This document shows positions 32,131-41,019 of a stretch of 64,000 nt of DNA, piece after piece. The stretch covers positions 2,728,001-2,792,000 of the forward strand of contig NZ_CP094264.1 in the NCBI RefSeq assembly GCF_023614235.1, written 5' to 3'. The stretch comes from Streptomyces sp. MRC013. Lineage in GTDB: Bacteria > Actinomycetota > Actinomycetes > Streptomycetales > Streptomycetaceae. The stretch's first letter is position 1. The number at the start of each line of letters is the position of its first letter. The position numbers were made by a program, and so were the translations under genes. The notes beneath the pieces were generated by a model that was not told the origin of the DNA, did not search any database, and saw nothing but the letters and a program-made list of their open reading frames with translations.

Positions 32131-33758
32131 GTGGAGACCTCCAGCGTGAAGCCGGCCTCGTCCGCGTTGATCTCGGTGTCCTGCGGCGGGTACTGGGTGA
32201 GGACCGTCCCGTCGCCGTAGACGTTCTCGTCCACCCGGATCTCCTTGGTGATCTTCCAGCCGGCCGCCTGGATGCACTCCTTGACCGAGGTGATGTTCCG
32301 GTACCGGAAGTCCGGGACCTTGAACTTCTCCGGGTCGTCGCCCTCGCCGGGATCCGTGCACTCCTTGGTCTCGATGCGCTTGCTGAGGTCGGGGCCCTTG
32401 TAGTCGGCGCCCTCGGTACCGGTACCGGCGCCGGCGCTCGGCTGCGTACCCGCCACCGTCGTGCCCGACGGGTCCTCCTTGTCGAAGGCGAGCGCGGTGA
32501 TCGTCCCGCCGACCGCCACCAGCGCGGCCACGATCGCGCCCACGAGCAGCGGCGTGTTCCGACGGCCGCCCCCGTCCCCGGCACCGCCGGTCGCCGCCGG
32601 CTGGTAGGGGGCGGACGTCTGGTAGGCGGGCGCCGGGGCCGTCGGCTGGTGCGGGTAGCCGTACGCCGCCGGCGCCGGCGCGGGGGCCGGGGTCGGCGGC
32701 CCGTACGGGCTCGGCGCCGGTGCCTGGTACGGCGTCCGGACGCCCTGCGCCGCAGGGTCCGCGTGCGACTGGTCCAGCGGCGGGAACACCGTCGAGCCGA
32801 CGCCCGCGCCGCTGCTGACCGGGGCGCCCGGGACGATCACCGGCGCGCCGGCCCGCCCGGCGGACAGCACGCGCAGGCACTCGTCGCGCATGGCGGCGGC
32901 GCTGGGGAACCGCTCGTTCGGGTTCTTCTTCAGCGCCCGCGCGACGAGCGCGTCCATCGCCGGCGTGATCGACCGGTTGACGGAGGACGGCGCGACCGGC
33001 TCCTCCTGCACGTGCGCGTACGCGATGGCCAGCGGCGAGTCGGCGTCGAACGGCAGCCGCCCGGTCAGCAGCTGGAACAGCATGATGCCGACCGAGTACA
33101 GGTCGGAGCGGGCGTCGACGCCGCGGCCGAGGGCCTGCTCGGGCGACAGGTACTGCGGCGTGCCGACGACCATGCCGGTCTGCGTCATCGACGTGACGCC
33201 CGACTGCATGGCGCGGGCGATGCCGAAGTCCATGACCTTGACGACGCCGCGCTTGGTCACCATCACGTTGCCCGGCTTGATGTCGCGGTGGACTAGGCCC
33301 ATCTCGTGGCTGGTCTCCAGCGCGGCCAGCACGTCCGCGGTCACCTTCAGGGCCTTGTCGGCGGGCATCGCGCCGTACTGCCGGACGTCGTCCGCCAGCA
33401 CCGAGCCGAGCGGCCGGCCCTCCACGTACTCCATGACGATGTACGGCATGACGCCGCCCTCGCCCATCGAGGGGTCGCTGAAGACGACCGTGTCCTCGCC
33501 GGTGTCGAAGACCGACACGATGTTGGTGTGCTGGAGCTTCGCGACGGCCTGGGCCTCGCGCCGGAACCGCTCGCGGAACGACTGCTCTCGGCCGAGTTCC
33601 GTGTGGAGGGTCTTGATGGCGACCTGCCGGTCCAGGGCGCTGTCGTACGCCAGGTACACCGAGGCCATGCCGCCTTCACCGAGCAGGTCGCGCAGCTGGT
33701 AGCGACCGTTCGCCACCGAACCGCCCGCATAGCGGCCCTGTGCGCCGTCCTGGCTCAT
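32112..33758 (-). CDS. Membrane Ser/Thr protein kinase with extracellular PASTA-like domain
   Basis: A Hanks-type kinase of 548 aa. The kinase domain (~18-285) shows LLGEGGMASVY (P-loop), VAIK (ATP-binding Lys), HRDIKPGN (catalytic loop), DFGIA and GTPQYLSPEQ. A Pro/Ala/Tyr-rich linker follows, then one membrane helix (~388-412). The outside part ends with a PASTA-like unit (VPDFRYRNITSVKECIQAAG and QYPPQDTEINADEAG). Such kinases sense cell-wall fragments; only one unit is seen here, against up to four in PknB. It is divergent from a second kinase; the pair equals SCO3821/SCO3820 by position from memory. The PP2C phosphatase at 1-1073 is its natural opponent. Confidence 0.93.
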   Translation of the reverse strand: MSQDGAQGRYAGGSVANGRYQLRDLLGEGGMASVYLAYDSALDRQVAIKTLHTELGREQSFRERFRREAQAVAKLQHTNIVSVFDTGEDTVVFSDPSMGEGGVMPYIVMEYVEGRPLGSVLADDVRQYGAMPADKALKVTADVLAALETSHEMGLVHRDIKPGNVMVTKRGVVKVMDFGIARAMQSGVTSMTQTGMVVGTPQYLSPEQALGRGVDARSDLYSVGIMLFQLLTGRLPFDADSPLAIAYAHVQEEPVAPSSVNRSITPAMDALVARALKKNPNERFPSAAAMRDECLRVLSAGRAGAPVIVPGAPVSSGAGVGSTVFPPLDQSHADPAAQGVRTPYQAPAPSPYGPPTPAPAPAPAAYGYPHQPTAPAPAYQTSAPYQPAATGGAGDGGGRRNTPLLVGAIVAALVAVGGTITALAFDKEDPSGTTVAGTQPSAGAGTGTEGADYKGPDLSKRIETKECTDPGEGDDPEKFKVPDFRYRNITSVKECIQAAGWKITKEIRVDENVYGDGTVLTQYPPQDTEINADEAGFTLEVSTGRGQR

Positions 33759-34053
33759 CGTGCTTCCCCCTACGCGCGCGTGTCCGCGGTGATCCCGGAT
33801 TTACGGGCCAAGTCTGCCCCAGGCCGCGGACACGTCAAGCCGGGCACCCGTTCCGTGACCGTACGCGTCGGAAGCGTCCCGGAAGCGTTACGCGGGCCCC
33901 GCCGAATTTGCACAGGCGCACGGGAAGCCGATTGGATGGCCGGTCCATCCCGAACCGGCGCGTCACCCGGAGGCTGTAGCGTGACGTGGCGAAGTACCCC
34001 TGAAAAGACGGCGGCACACCGCTCGCGGGCACAGCGCGCGGACAGCAACGGAA
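33759..34053. promoter_or_regulatory. Divergent promoter region of the kinase pair
   Basis: A 295-base gap between two divergent kinase starts. It contains no ORF with coding character and must hold both promoters. I see no clear palindromic operator. Confidence 0.4.
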
Positions 34054-35800
34054 ATGACGGCGAGGACGATGGCACCCGGATCCGAAGCAGGTGGTGGCGG
34101 AGTGTCGGACGACGGAGCGTCGGGGCGCGGTGACGCCGTCGAGTTCGGTGCCGGCGGCCTGGTCGGCGACGGCCGCTACCGCCTGACCCACCGTCTCGGC
34201 CGCGGCGGCATGGCCGAGGTGTTCGCCGCGGAGGACGTGCGGCTGGGCCGGACGGTCGCCGTGAAGCTGCTCCGCGCCGACCTGGCGGAGGACCCGGTCT
34301 CCAAGGCCCGCTTCACGCGCGAGGCGCAGTCCGTCGCGGGGCTGAACCACCACGCGATCGTGGCGGTGTACGACTCCGGCGAGGACGAGGTGAACGGCCA
34401 GGCCGTGCCGTACATCGTCATGGAGCTGGTCGAGGGCCGCACCATCCGGGAGCTGCTGGTCAGCGCGGAGGCGCCGCCGCCCGAGCAGGCGCTCATCATC
34501 GTGTCGGGCGTGCTGGAGGCGCTGGCCTACTCGCACCAGCACGGCATCGTGCACCGCGACATCAAGCCGGCGAACGTCATCATCACCGGCAGCGGCGCCG
34601 TCAAGGTCATGGACTTCGGCATCGCCCGGGCCCTGCACGGGGCGTCCACGACGATGACGCAGACCGGCATGGTCATGGGCACGCCCCAGTACCTGTCGCC
34701 CGAGCAGGCCCTCGGCAAGGCCGTCGACCACCGTTCCGACCTGTACGCCACGGGCTGCCTGCTGTACGAGCTGCTGGCGCTGCGGCCCCCGTTCGTCGGC
34801 GAGACGCCGCTGTCCGTCGTGTACCAGCACGTGCAGGACACGCCGGTGCCGCCGTCCCGGGTGTCCGACGGGGCCCCGCCGGAGCTGGACGGGCTGGCGA
34901 TGCGGGCGCTGGCGAAGGACCCGGACGACCGGTTCCAGAGCGCCGAGGAGATGCGCGGGCTGATCCAGTACGGGCTGCGCATGCTCCAGGAGGAGGGCGG
35001 CCACACCGGTACGTGGAACACCGGCCCGATCGGCCCGCACGAGGACGGCCACACCCCCGCACGGCGGCGTCGCGGCGACCGCCGTGATGGGCGCGGCGGG
35101 CACCGGCGGCCCCTCGACGCCGCCCCGGCCGATGCCGCTGCACGGCGACACCTCGCAGGCCCCGATCCTGCCCCCGGTGAACCCCGACGACGGCGCCTAC
35201 ACGGGGGGGCACGACCGGGGGCGCGGGGGCGGCGGCCGCGGCAGGGTGCTGCTGTTCGTCGCGTTCGCGCTGGTCGCGGTCGTGGCCGGGATCGTGTACG
35301 CGGTCAAGGCGAGCGAGACGCCGACGGGCACGGAGATAAGGCCGAGCACCAGCCCGACGCCGTCCGTCTCGAGCAGCACCACGCCCTCGCCGTCCGCCTC
35401 GGAGTCCGAGGGGGAGACGCGGCGGCCCGACACGTCGACCGGCGGGAGCGGCGGCTGGACCCCCCCGTCGCAGAACCCGGCGCCGCCGTCGTACAGCCAG
35501 GACCCGACGCCCTCCACGAGCGGCGACACCGGCGACGCGGGCACGACCGGCGGCTCCGCCGACGGCGGGACGACCGGCTCGACCGACACGGGCGGCGGTA
35601 CGACGGGCGGCTCCGCCGACGGCGGGACGACCGGCTCGACCGACACGGGCGGCGGTACGACGGGCGGCTCCGCCGACGGCGGGACGACCGGCTCGACCGA
35701 CACGGGCGGCGGCGACAGCACCGGGACGACCGGCTCCGGCCAGCAGGGCGGGACCACGATGGGGACCGCGTCCGGCGGCGGCGGCTTCACCAGCGGCTGA
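34054..35800 (+). CDS. Membrane Ser/Thr protein kinase with Thr/Gly repeat tail (apparent 1-base frameshift)
   Basis: A second Hanks-type kinase. The kinase domain (~35-300) has LGRGGMAEVF, VAVKLL, HRDIKPAN, DFGIARAL and GTPQYLSPEQ. The frame then breaks at a C5 run (35054-35058); removing one C gives a 581-codon gene that continues with GTGGPSTPPRP, one membrane helix (VLLFVAFALVAVVAGIVYAV) and an external Ser/Thr/Gly/Asp tail. The tail holds nearly three copies of a 19-residue repeat (ADGGTTGSTDTGGGTTGGS). It has no PASTA unit, unlike its divergent partner. Start is ATG 34054, or ATG 34069, which is closer to a GAGG. The repeats may form a flexible, possibly glycosylated wall-spanning stalk. 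Confidence 0.88.
35558..35712 (+). repeat. 57-bp tandem repeats (2.7 copies) in the kinase tail
   Basis: Exact copies at 35558-35614 and 35615-35671 and 41 bases of a third at 35672-35712. The period is a multiple of three, so copy number can change without breaking the kinase. Confidence 0.97.
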
Positions 35801-35815
35801 GGCGCCGGCGCCCCC

Positions 35816-36889
35816 TCAGCCCGCGAACGCGTCGCACACCGCGTCGTACTCGCGGGTCCACCAGACCGCCAGGGCCGACGCCGCGGGGAACTGCGGGTCG
35901 GCCCTGGCGTCGTGCAGCTGGTAGTGCCACCGCAGTATCCAGAAGTCGTTGAGCCGCTCCCACCACACCCGGTGCACCGCGGCGGCCATCTCCGCCGCGT
36001 CGGCCCCGGCGGCCCGCCGGTAGGCGCGCGCGTAGGCCCGGACCTTCGCCAGGTCCAGCCTGCCCGCCGGCTGGACGTAGAAGATCATCGCGGCCCGGAC
36101 CGCCTCCTCGGCGCGCGGCTGCACCCCCAGCCGGTCCCAGTCGACGATCGCGGCCGGCTCGGCCCCCCGGTACAGCAGGTTCAGAGGGTGGAAGTCGCCG
36201 TGCACCCAGCCGCCCGCCGCGGGCGCGGCCGGACGCCGGTGCGCGTGTGCGGCCAGCAGGCGGCGGCGCTCCAGGAGCCGGTGCTCGGCCAGCTCGTCGA
36301 AGGCGACCCGGCGGTGCCGCCTCCCGGCCAGCTCCAGCAGCTCGTCGATCAGCCGGAACGTGTCCTCGGGGTCGGCGCTGCCGTACGCGCGCGCCGGCGT
36401 CCGGGGCGAGCCGAGGACGCGTTCCAGGCAGGTGTGGACGAAGCCGAGCAGGGCGCCGAGCCGCCGTGAGCCGGACGCCGTGAGCCGGGCGCCGTCGAGG
36501 TGGTGCCCGTCCACCCAGGGGTGCAGGGCGTAGCAGCGGCCGCCGAGCCGGAAGACGGTGCGGCCCTCGGCGTCCGGCAGCGCGGGCGCGACCGGGACGC
36601 CGAGGGCGTGCAGCAGCGCGGTCGCGCGGTGCTGACGGGCGATGGTGGCCCGGTCGGAGGTGGGGGCGTCCAGGTGCTGCTTGAGGAAGAAGGTGCCGCG
36701 CGTGGTGGTGAGGCGGTAGCCGCGGTTGAGGAGGCCCTGGGCGACCGGCGTGCAGGAGAGCGGCTCGCCGTACCCGCGGTAGTGGCGCAGCAGCGCGGAC
36801 ACCGGAGGGAGGGGCGGGGCCAGCGGTGCCCGGGGGGCGCGGGGCGCGTCCGCAGCGGCGGGCGGAGCCGTTACACGTGAGCGCGGCAC
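35816..36889 (-). CDS. APH-family phosphotransferase
   Basis: A 357-residue aminoglycoside phosphotransferase-like kinase. Seen: GTFFLKQHL (ATP-binding Lys), the Brenner-type catalytic loop WVHGDFHPLNLLY and the metal-binding IVDWDRLG. Such proteins phosphorylate small molecules such as homoserine, choline, sugars or antibiotics; the substrate here cannot be told, and a resistance role is not implied. The N-terminal 30 residues are Pro/Ala-rich. GTG start at 36889. It is convergent with the kinase gene (15 bases between stops) and divergent from the second E1-E2 operon. Confidence 0.88.
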   Translation of the reverse strand: MPRSRVTAPPAAADAPRAPRAPLAPPLPPVSALLRHYRGYGEPLSCTPVAQGLLNRGYRLTTTRGTFFLKQHLDAPTSDRATIARQHRATALLHALGVPVAPALPDAEGRTVFRLGGRCYALHPWVDGHHLDGARLTASGSRRLGALLGFVHTCLERVLGSPRTPARAYGSADPEDTFRLIDELLELAGRRHRRVAFDELAEHRLLERRRLLAAHAHRRPAAPAAGGWVHGDFHPLNLLYRGAEPAAIVDWDRLGVQPRAEEAVRAAMIFYVQPAGRLDLAKVRAYARAYRRAAGADAAEMAAAVHRVWWERLNDFWILRWHYQLHDARADPQFPAASALAVWWTREYDAVCDAFAG

Positions 36890-36915
36890 TTTTCGGATGT
36901 TAGGTCACTATGAGA

Positions 36916-36927
36916 TGACCCGGGTCA
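36916..36927. promoter_or_regulatory. Palindrome TGACCCGGGTCA in the divergent gap before E1 set 2
   Basis: A perfect 12-base palindrome 27 bases upstream of the phosphotransferase start. A plausible operator; the regulator is unknown. Confidence 0.35.
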
Positions 36928-37072
36928 CATCACGGTCCCGTGAACTCTTCCCGACGACGGGGTGGGCGGGATAACGTGCCGGTGTCCCGGCAGCCTGTGA
37001 GGCTGTTACCAGTGAGTTGCCCGAGCCGCGTCGCCGACGAGACCGGGCACGGCCCCGGCATTGCCCGACTTA

Positions 37073-37086
37073 CTTGGAAATCCAAG
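37073..37086. promoter_or_regulatory. Inverted repeat CTTGGA-AA-TCCAAG upstream of the second E1a gene
   Basis: Six-base arms with a two-base spacer in the AT-richest part of the 420-base gap before the second E1a gene (236 bases to the GTG). It may mark the promoter region; a TTGGAA within it could serve as a -35. Confidence 0.35.
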
Positions 37087-37309
37087 GAAAATCGCAGGTC
37101 AATAGGGGTTCGCGGATTGCCGCCCACTGGGTAACGTGCTCACCACAGGGCGCTCGCCGGGACACTGTCACGCCTGTCTCCGGCCGAGGGCACCCACCCC
37201 GTGCACCGCGCACGGACCAGGCGAGCCGCTTTCCCGAGCTCCACAGGAGCGGGGAACCCCAGGCCACCCGGCGGATCCCGGGAGCCCGGACAGACGGAGG
37301 AGCACGCAC

Positions 37310-38509
37310 GTGACCGTGGACAGCACTGCCGCGCGCCAGCCGCGACGCAGCAGCGGCACCAGCAGCGGCGCCAAAGCCGCTGCGGGCGGTGCCACCAAGC
37401 GCGCCGCGCGCGCGAAGAAGCCGCGGAGTTCCGACTCCGAGCCGCCGCTCGTACAGCTGCTGACGCCCGAGGGCGAACGCGTCCAGCATCCCGAGTACGA
37501 CGTCGACCTGACCGCCGAGGAGCTGCGCGGCCTGTACCGCGACATGCTGATGACCCGCCGTTTCGACGGCGAGGCCACGGCGCTCCAGCGCCAGGGCGAG
37601 CTGGGCCTGTGGGCCTCGCTGCTCGGCCAGGAGGCGGCGCAGATCGGCTCCGGCCGGGCCCTGCGCGACGACGACTACGTCTTCCCGACCTACCGCGAGC
37701 ACGGCGTCGCCTGGTGCCGCGGGGTCGACCCGACGAACCTCCTCGGAATGTTCCGCGGGGTGAACAACGGCGGCTGGGACCCCAACGGCAACAATTTCCA
37801 CCTGTACACGATCGTCCTCGGCTCGCAGACCCTGCACGCCACCGGTTACGCCATGGGCATCGCCAAGGACGGCGCGGACTCCGCCGTGATCGCGTACTTC
37901 GGGGACGGCGCCTCCAGCCAGGGCGACGTCAACGAGTCGTTCGTCTTCTCCGCCGTCTACAACGCCCCGGTCGTGTTCTTCTGCCAGAACAACCAGTGGG
38001 CCATCTCCGAACCCATCGAGAAGCAGACCCGCGTCCCGCTCTACCAGCGCGCCCACGGCTTCGGCTTCCCCGGCGTCCGCGTCGACGGCAACGACGTCCT
38101 GGCCTGTCTCGCGGTCACCCGCTCCGCCCTGGAGCGCGCCCGCCGCGGCGAGGGCCCGACGCTCATCGAGGCGTTCACCTACCGCATGGCCGCCCACACC
38201 ACCTCCGACGACCCGACCCGCTACCGGCACGACGACGAGCGGGCCGCCTGGGAGGCGAAGGACCCGATCCTGCGCCTGCGCCGCCACCTGGAGGCCCAGG
38301 GCCACGCCGACGCGTCCTGGTTCGAGGAGCTGGAGGCGGAGAGCGAGGCCCTCGGCAGGCACGTCCGCGAGGTCGTCCGCGCCATGCCCGTGCCGGAGCA
38401 CATGGCGATGTTCGACAACGTGTACGCGGACGGGCACGCGCTCGTCGACGAGGAGCGCGCGCAGTTCGCCGCCTACCAGGCGTCCTTCGCGAACGGAGAG
38501 GGCGAGTAG
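37310..38509 (+). CDS. bkdA2: 2-oxoacid dehydrogenase E1 alpha subunit (branched-chain type), set 2
   Basis: A 399-residue E1 alpha. The N-terminal ~50 residues are an Ala/Lys/Arg-rich extension that set 1 lacks. The ThDP motif runs from GDGASSQGDVNESFVF to CQNN. RMAAHTTSDDPTRY is the conserved loop. The GTG at 37310 is supported by GGAGG eight bases upstream; an ATG at 37136 in the same frame lacks coding character before the GTG. It begins the second E1a-E1b-E2 operon. The two sets are clearly divergent paralogues, so they may differ in substrate or timing, as the two bkd clusters of S. coelicolor and S. avermitilis do. Confidence 0.9.
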   Translation: MTVDSTAARQPRRSSGTSSGAKAAAGGATKRAARAKKPRSSDSEPPLVQLLTPEGERVQHPEYDVDLTAEELRGLYRDMLMTRRFDGEATALQRQGELGLWASLLGQEAAQIGSGRALRDDDYVFPTYREHGVAWCRGVDPTNLLGMFRGVNNGGWDPNGNNFHLYTIVLGSQTLHATGYAMGIAKDGADSAVIAYFGDGASSQGDVNESFVFSAVYNAPVVFFCQNNQWAISEPIEKQTRVPLYQRAHGFGFPGVRVDGNDVLACLAVTRSALERARRGEGPTLIEAFTYRMAAHTTSDDPTRYRHDDERAAWEAKDPILRLRRHLEAQGHADASWFEELEAESEALGRHVREVVRAMPVPEHMAMFDNVYADGHALVDEERAQFAAYQASFANGEGE

Positions 38510-38511
38510 TC

Positions 38512-39492
38512 ATGGCTGTCCAGAAGCTTCCCCTCGCGAAGGCGCTCAACGAGTCGCTGCGCACGGCCCTGGAGGCCGACCCCAAGGTCGTCGTCATGGG
38601 CCTGGACGTCGGCAAGCTCGGCGGCGTCTTCCGGATCACCGACGGTCTGCAGAAGGACTTCGGCGAGGACCGGGTCATCGACACCCCGCTCGCCGAGTCC
38701 GGCATCGTGGGCACCGCCATCGGCCTCGCGCTGCGCGGCTACCGGCCGGTCGTGGAGATCCAGTTCGACGGATTCGTCTTCCCGGCGTACGACCAGATCG
38801 TCACGCAGCTCGCGAAGATGCGGGCCCGCTCGCTCGGCACGGTGAAGGTGCCGGTCGTCGTCCGCATCCCGTACGGCGGCGGCATCGGCGCCGTCGAGCA
38901 CCACTCCGAGTCGCCCGAGTCGCTCTTCGCGCACGTCGCGGGCCTCAAGGTCGTCACCCCGGCGACCCCCTCCGACGCCTACTGGATGCTCCAGCAGGCG
39001 ATCCAGAGCGACGACCCGGTCATCTTCTTCGAGCCCAAGCGCCGCTACTGGGACAAGGGCGAGGTCGACACCGAGGCCATCCCCGGCGAGCTGCACGAGG
39101 CCCGGGTCGCCCGCGAGGGCACGGACCTCACCCTCGTCGCCTACGGCCCGATGGTGAAGACCTGCCTGGAGGCGGCCGCGGCCGCCGCCGAGGAGGGCCG
39201 GTCGATCGAGGTCGTGGACCTGCGCTCGATCTCCCCGATCGACTTCGACACCCTCCAGGCCTCGGTCGAGAAGACCCGCCGCATGGTCGTCGTCCACGAG
39301 GCCCCGGTCTTCTTCGGCTCCGGCGCGGAGATCGCCGCCCGGATCACCGAGCGGTGCTTCTACCACCTGGAGGCCCCGGTGCTGCGGGTGGGCGGGTACC
39401 ACGCGCCGTACCCGCCGGCCCGGCTGGAGGAGGAGTACCTGCCGGGTCTGGACCGGGTGCTCGACGCCGTCGACCGCGCGCTGGCGTACTGA
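38512..39492 (+). CDS. bkdB2: 2-oxoacid dehydrogenase E1 beta subunit, set 2
   Basis: A 326-residue E1 beta with MGLDVGKLGGVFRITDGL, DTPLAESGIVGTAIGLA, PYGGGIGAVEHHSESPE and EPKRRYW. Note Leu-Asp in place of the Glu-Asp of set 1 at the first motif (GLDVG against GEDVG), a difference near the ThDP site worth noting. The ATG is 2 bases after the E1 alpha stop. It pairs with the upstream subunit. Confidence 0.92.
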   Translation: MAVQKLPLAKALNESLRTALEADPKVVVMGLDVGKLGGVFRITDGLQKDFGEDRVIDTPLAESGIVGTAIGLALRGYRPVVEIQFDGFVFPAYDQIVTQLAKMRARSLGTVKVPVVVRIPYGGGIGAVEHHSESPESLFAHVAGLKVVTPATPSDAYWMLQQAIQSDDPVIFFEPKRRYWDKGEVDTEAIPGELHEARVAREGTDLTLVAYGPMVKTCLEAAAAAAEEGRSIEVVDLRSISPIDFDTLQASVEKTRRMVVVHEAPVFFGSGAEIAARITERCFYHLEAPVLRVGGYHAPYPPARLEEEYLPGLDRVLDAVDRALAY

Positions 39493-39505
39493 GAGAGGAC
39501 AACCC

Positions 39506-40894
39506 GTGATCCGCGAGTTCAAGATGCCGGACGTCGGCGAGGGTCTCACCGAGGCCGAGATCCTCAAGTGGTACGTCCAGCCCGGTGACACCGTCACGGA
39601 CGGGCAGGCCGTCTGCGAGGTCGAGACGGCGAAGGCGGCCGTGGAACTGCCGTGCCCGTTCGACGGGGTGGTGCACGAGCTGCGCTTCCCCGAGGGCACG
39701 ACGGTCGACGTCGGCGAGGTCATCATCTCCGTGAACGTGGGCGGGGACGCGCCGGAGGCCCCCGCCCCGGCCCCGGCCGCCGCCCCCGCCCCGGAGGAGG
39801 CCGGGGACGAGCCGCAGGGCCGCCAGCCGGTCCTGGTCGGCTACGGCGTGGCCGCGTCGTCCACCAGGCGGCGCCCGCGCCGGCAGGAGCCCGCCACCGC
39901 TCCCGCCCCCGCCGCCCGCGCGGCGGTCCAGGGCGAGCTGAACGGCCACGCCCCCGCCCCGGTGGCGCCCGCCCCGCAGGCCCGCCCGCTGGCCAAGCCG
40001 CCCGTCCGGAAGCTGGCCAGGGACCTGGGCGTGGACCTGGCGACGGTCGTCCCGACCGGCCCCGGCGGGATCGTCACGCGCGAGGACGTCCACAAGGCGG
40101 CCGCCCCCGCGCAGGCCCCGGCCCCCGCGGCGGCCGACGAGGCGCGGTCCGCGCCCGCCGCCGCCCCGGCGGACGCGCCGGCCGCGGCCGGCGCGCGGGA
40201 GACCCGCGTCCCGATCAAGGGCGTGCGGAAGGCCACGGCGCAGGCCATGGTCGGGTCGGCGTTCACCGCGCCGCACGTCACCGAGTTCATCACGGTCGAC
40301 GTGACCCGCACCATGCGGCTCGTCGAGGAGCTGAAGACGGACAAGGACATGGCGGGGCTGCGGGTGAACCCGCTGCTGCTGGTCGCCAAGGCCCTGCTCG
40401 TCGCGATCCGCCGCAACCCGGAGATCAACGCCGCCTGGGACGAGGCTGCCCAGGAGATCGTGGTCAAGCACTACGTCAACCTGGGCATCGCCGCCGCCAC
40501 CCCGCGCGGCCTGATCGTGCCGAACGTCAAGGACGCCCACGCCAAGACGCTCCCGGAGCTGGCGTCGGCGCTCGGCGAGCTGGTCGCCACCGCCCGCGAG
40601 GGCAGGACGACCCCGGCGGCCATGCAGGGCGGCACGGTGACCATCACCAACGTCGGCGTCTTCGGCGTCGACACCGGCACGCCGATCCTCAACCCCGGCG
40701 AGTCGGCGATCCTCGCGGTCGGCGCGATCAAGCTCCAGCCGTGGGTGCACAAGGGCAAGGTCAAGCCGCGCCACGTCACGACGCTGGCGCTCTCCTTCGA
40801 CCACCGGCTCGTCGACGGCGAGCTGGGCTCGAAGGTCCTGGCCGACATCGCGGCCGTCCTGGAGGACCCCAGGCGCCTGATCACCTGGGGGTGA
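39506..40894 (+). CDS. bkdC2: 2-oxoacid dehydrogenase E2 (dihydrolipoyl acyltransferase), set 2
   Basis: A 462-residue E2: one lipoyl domain (~1-80, lipoyl Lys in CEVETAKAAVELP), an Ala/Pro linker, the subunit-binding domain (~165-200, KPPVRKLARDLGVDLATV), a second linker, and the CAT domain ending in FDHRLVDGELG with the catalytic His-Asp. GTG start with GAGAGGA upstream, 13 bases after E1 beta. Again no E3 follows; one lipoamide dehydrogenase elsewhere must serve both complexes. Confidence 0.93.
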   Translation: MIREFKMPDVGEGLTEAEILKWYVQPGDTVTDGQAVCEVETAKAAVELPCPFDGVVHELRFPEGTTVDVGEVIISVNVGGDAPEAPAPAPAAAPAPEEAGDEPQGRQPVLVGYGVAASSTRRRPRRQEPATAPAPAARAAVQGELNGHAPAPVAPAPQARPLAKPPVRKLARDLGVDLATVVPTGPGGIVTREDVHKAAAPAQAPAPAAADEARSAPAAAPADAPAAAGARETRVPIKGVRKATAQAMVGSAFTAPHVTEFITVDVTRTMRLVEELKTDKDMAGLRVNPLLLVAKALLVAIRRNPEINAAWDEAAQEIVVKHYVNLGIAAATPRGLIVPNVKDAHAKTLPELASALGELVATAREGRTTPAAMQGGTVTITNVGVFGVDTGTPILNPGESAILAVGAIKLQPWVHKGKVKPRHVTTLALSFDHRLVDGELGSKVLADIAAVLEDPRRLITWG

Positions 40895-40910
40895 CGCACA
40901 CCCCGCCGCC

Positions 40911-40950
40911 CGAGGGGGCCCGGACGCGACCGAGCGTCCGGGCCCCCTCG
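40911..40950 (+). terminator. Terminator of the second E1-E2 operon
   Basis: Perfect 17-base arms (CGAGGGGGCCCGGACGC and complement) with a 6-base loop, 16 bases past the E2 stop. Confidence 0.9.
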
Positions 40951-41019
40951 GTCCGTCGGGACCGGTCCGCGTGCCGGACGCGCCCCCCGCCGCGTCCCGC
41001 CCGTATCTATCCTGTGCGC

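Noticed and set aside
30838..33296. Long plus-strand ORFs over the surface protein and kinase
   Set aside because: They are antisense frames held open by GC bias, without domains, and opposite to a clear kinase.
36870..36883. A further parS site (GTTACACGTGAGCG)
   Set aside because: Four of fourteen positions differ from GTTTCACGTGAAAC and the palindrome is broken.
35816..36889. Antibiotic-resistance phosphotransferase
   Set aside because: The APH fold motifs are present but nothing points to an aminoglycoside substrate; the family covers many metabolite kinases.
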